A stretch of DNA of 64,000 bases, from the NCBI RefSeq assembly GCF_000171815.1, contig NZ_ABGR01000003.1, forward strand, positions 62,001-126,000. The letters are read 5' to 3'. The notes under the pieces were generated by a model. It was given only the letters and a program-made list of their open reading frames with translations, had not been told where the DNA came from and searched no databases. This document shows, piece after piece, positions 63,591 to 64,000 of the stretch; the stretch's first letter is position 1; each line of letters begins with the position of its first letter. This DNA comes from Vibrio sp. AND4. GTDB lineage: Bacteria > Pseudomonadota > Gammaproteobacteria > Enterobacterales > Vibrionaceae. A program made the position numbers and the translations under genes.

Positions 63591-64000
63591 ACATCTCAAA
63601 ATTAAGACGAGATCACGGTAAAAACTAGCACTTAAGCATTAGTTTTTACTCGTTATATTCTTTGTTCGCCCAGTTTTTATGTGGACATATTGAGATCGGA
63701 GCATTTTCCCGAAAACCGAATAGTTTTATACAACTTCGCCTCATAGAATGGTTTATAAAACGGCAGTAGGTATCGAGCAACTTTATGAAATGTAGTGTAG
63801 CTTGAAGACGAGAGAGACGCCCGAAAAAGCAGATATGCATCGAACTTTATATTTCAATCGATGCTATTTATTGTTTCTCACGTTCTTCATTCGCACGTCT
63901 CTCATACCGACTCTTCTCTCTAGCTGCCCATTATTTGCTGTTTCTTTGAGACGTAACTATGGACAGAACGCAGTTCACCAACATTTTTATACGCGATTAC
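63591..64000. other. Right-edge region, no supported gene
   Basis: 410 bases. A small hairpin GCATCGA..TCGATGC occurs at 63837-63864. A frame may begin at ATG 63959 with GAGACG upstream and run off the edge (14 codons), too short to judge. Confidence 0.35.

Noticed and set aside
63646-63840. 64-codon minus-strand frame near the right edge
   Set aside because: No ribosome site and no recognisable similarity; probably chance.
63959-64000. ATG with GAGACG upstream running off the right edge
   Set aside because: Only 14 codons are visible, too few to call a gene.
1-64000. CRISPR array, prophage, integron or tRNA genes
   Set aside because: No regular spacer repeats, phage structural genes, attC-like series or tRNA-like cloverleaf was found on reading both strands.

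Overview
The window looks like a piece of a Vibrio genome (Gammaproteobacteria), probably from the Harveyi clade (V. parahaemolyticus / alginolyticus / campbellii-like) and plausibly from chromosome 2. This rests on recognisable Vibrio-type proteins (PpsA/PpsR divergent pair, periplasmic AnsB, DUF3103-like and DUF2058 proteins, RhlE-type helicase, two CspA-type proteins), the moderate G+C content with AT-rich intergenic gaps, and three copies of a Vibrio-type palindromic intergenic repeat. No rRNA, tRNA, CRISPR array, integrase or transposase was seen. Species and replicon are inference.

Layout. 1-3.4 kb: edge-truncated dihydroorotase, Zur divergent from a patatin-like lipase across a perfect 16-bp palindrome, then a cold-shock gene with a long leader and three tiny downstream ORFs. 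3.8-9.3 kb: SPOR lipoprotein, YghU, a DUF3103-like secreted protein, small membrane proteins (DUF805, RDD), a YkgJ-type cysteine-cluster protein and more tiny ORFs. 9.7-11.3 kb: a second cold-shock gene with the same leader motif, and a FabG-like reductase. 11.7-19.4 kb: DUF1800/DUF1501 export pair behind a large inverted repeat, AraC-GyrI regulator divergent from a PLP aminotransferase, an unknown secreted protein, a lipoate-ligase-like protein. 19.9-24.0 kb: non-canonical chaperone-usher locus with DUF4402-type subunits. 24.3-25.7 kb: RhlE-like helicase. 25.9-33.6 kb: two tandem SUMF1-fold lipoproteins convergent with a type VI secretion module (VgrG, DUF4123 adaptor, LysM-headed cargo). 34-36 kb: MBL-fold protein with a degenerate metal site divergent from a LysR regulator.

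36.1-45.5 kb holds a single-direction five-gene block: YqiJ-like membrane/OB-fold protein, YqiK flotillin, a 1620-aa AAA+ coiled-coil ATPase, a one-HKD phospholipase-D-fold protein and a TelA-like protein. The gene content suggests a membrane-stress or defence system that combines a lipid-domain scaffold, a large remodelling ATPase and a phosphodiesterase; it is the best candidate here for an incompletely described system.

45.9-64 kb: DUF2058 protein, YpfJ-type zinc peptidase, a lipoprotein, an RRF_GI-like small protein with a LysR regulator divergent from a divergent PurA paralogue, periplasmic asparaginase, PpsR/PpsA (reversible control of PEP synthase), a SYLF/YSC84 lipid-binding protein, a bacterial GH3-type acyl-adenylating enzyme, a membrane protein, a Dabb protein, a repeat-bearing gap, and a tandem duplication of a two-gene unit (51-aa DUF5993-like membrane peptide plus DsbB-like oxidoreductase). 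Many intergenic hairpins fit Rho-independent terminators. All functional calls are from reading protein motifs by eye; no database search was run.
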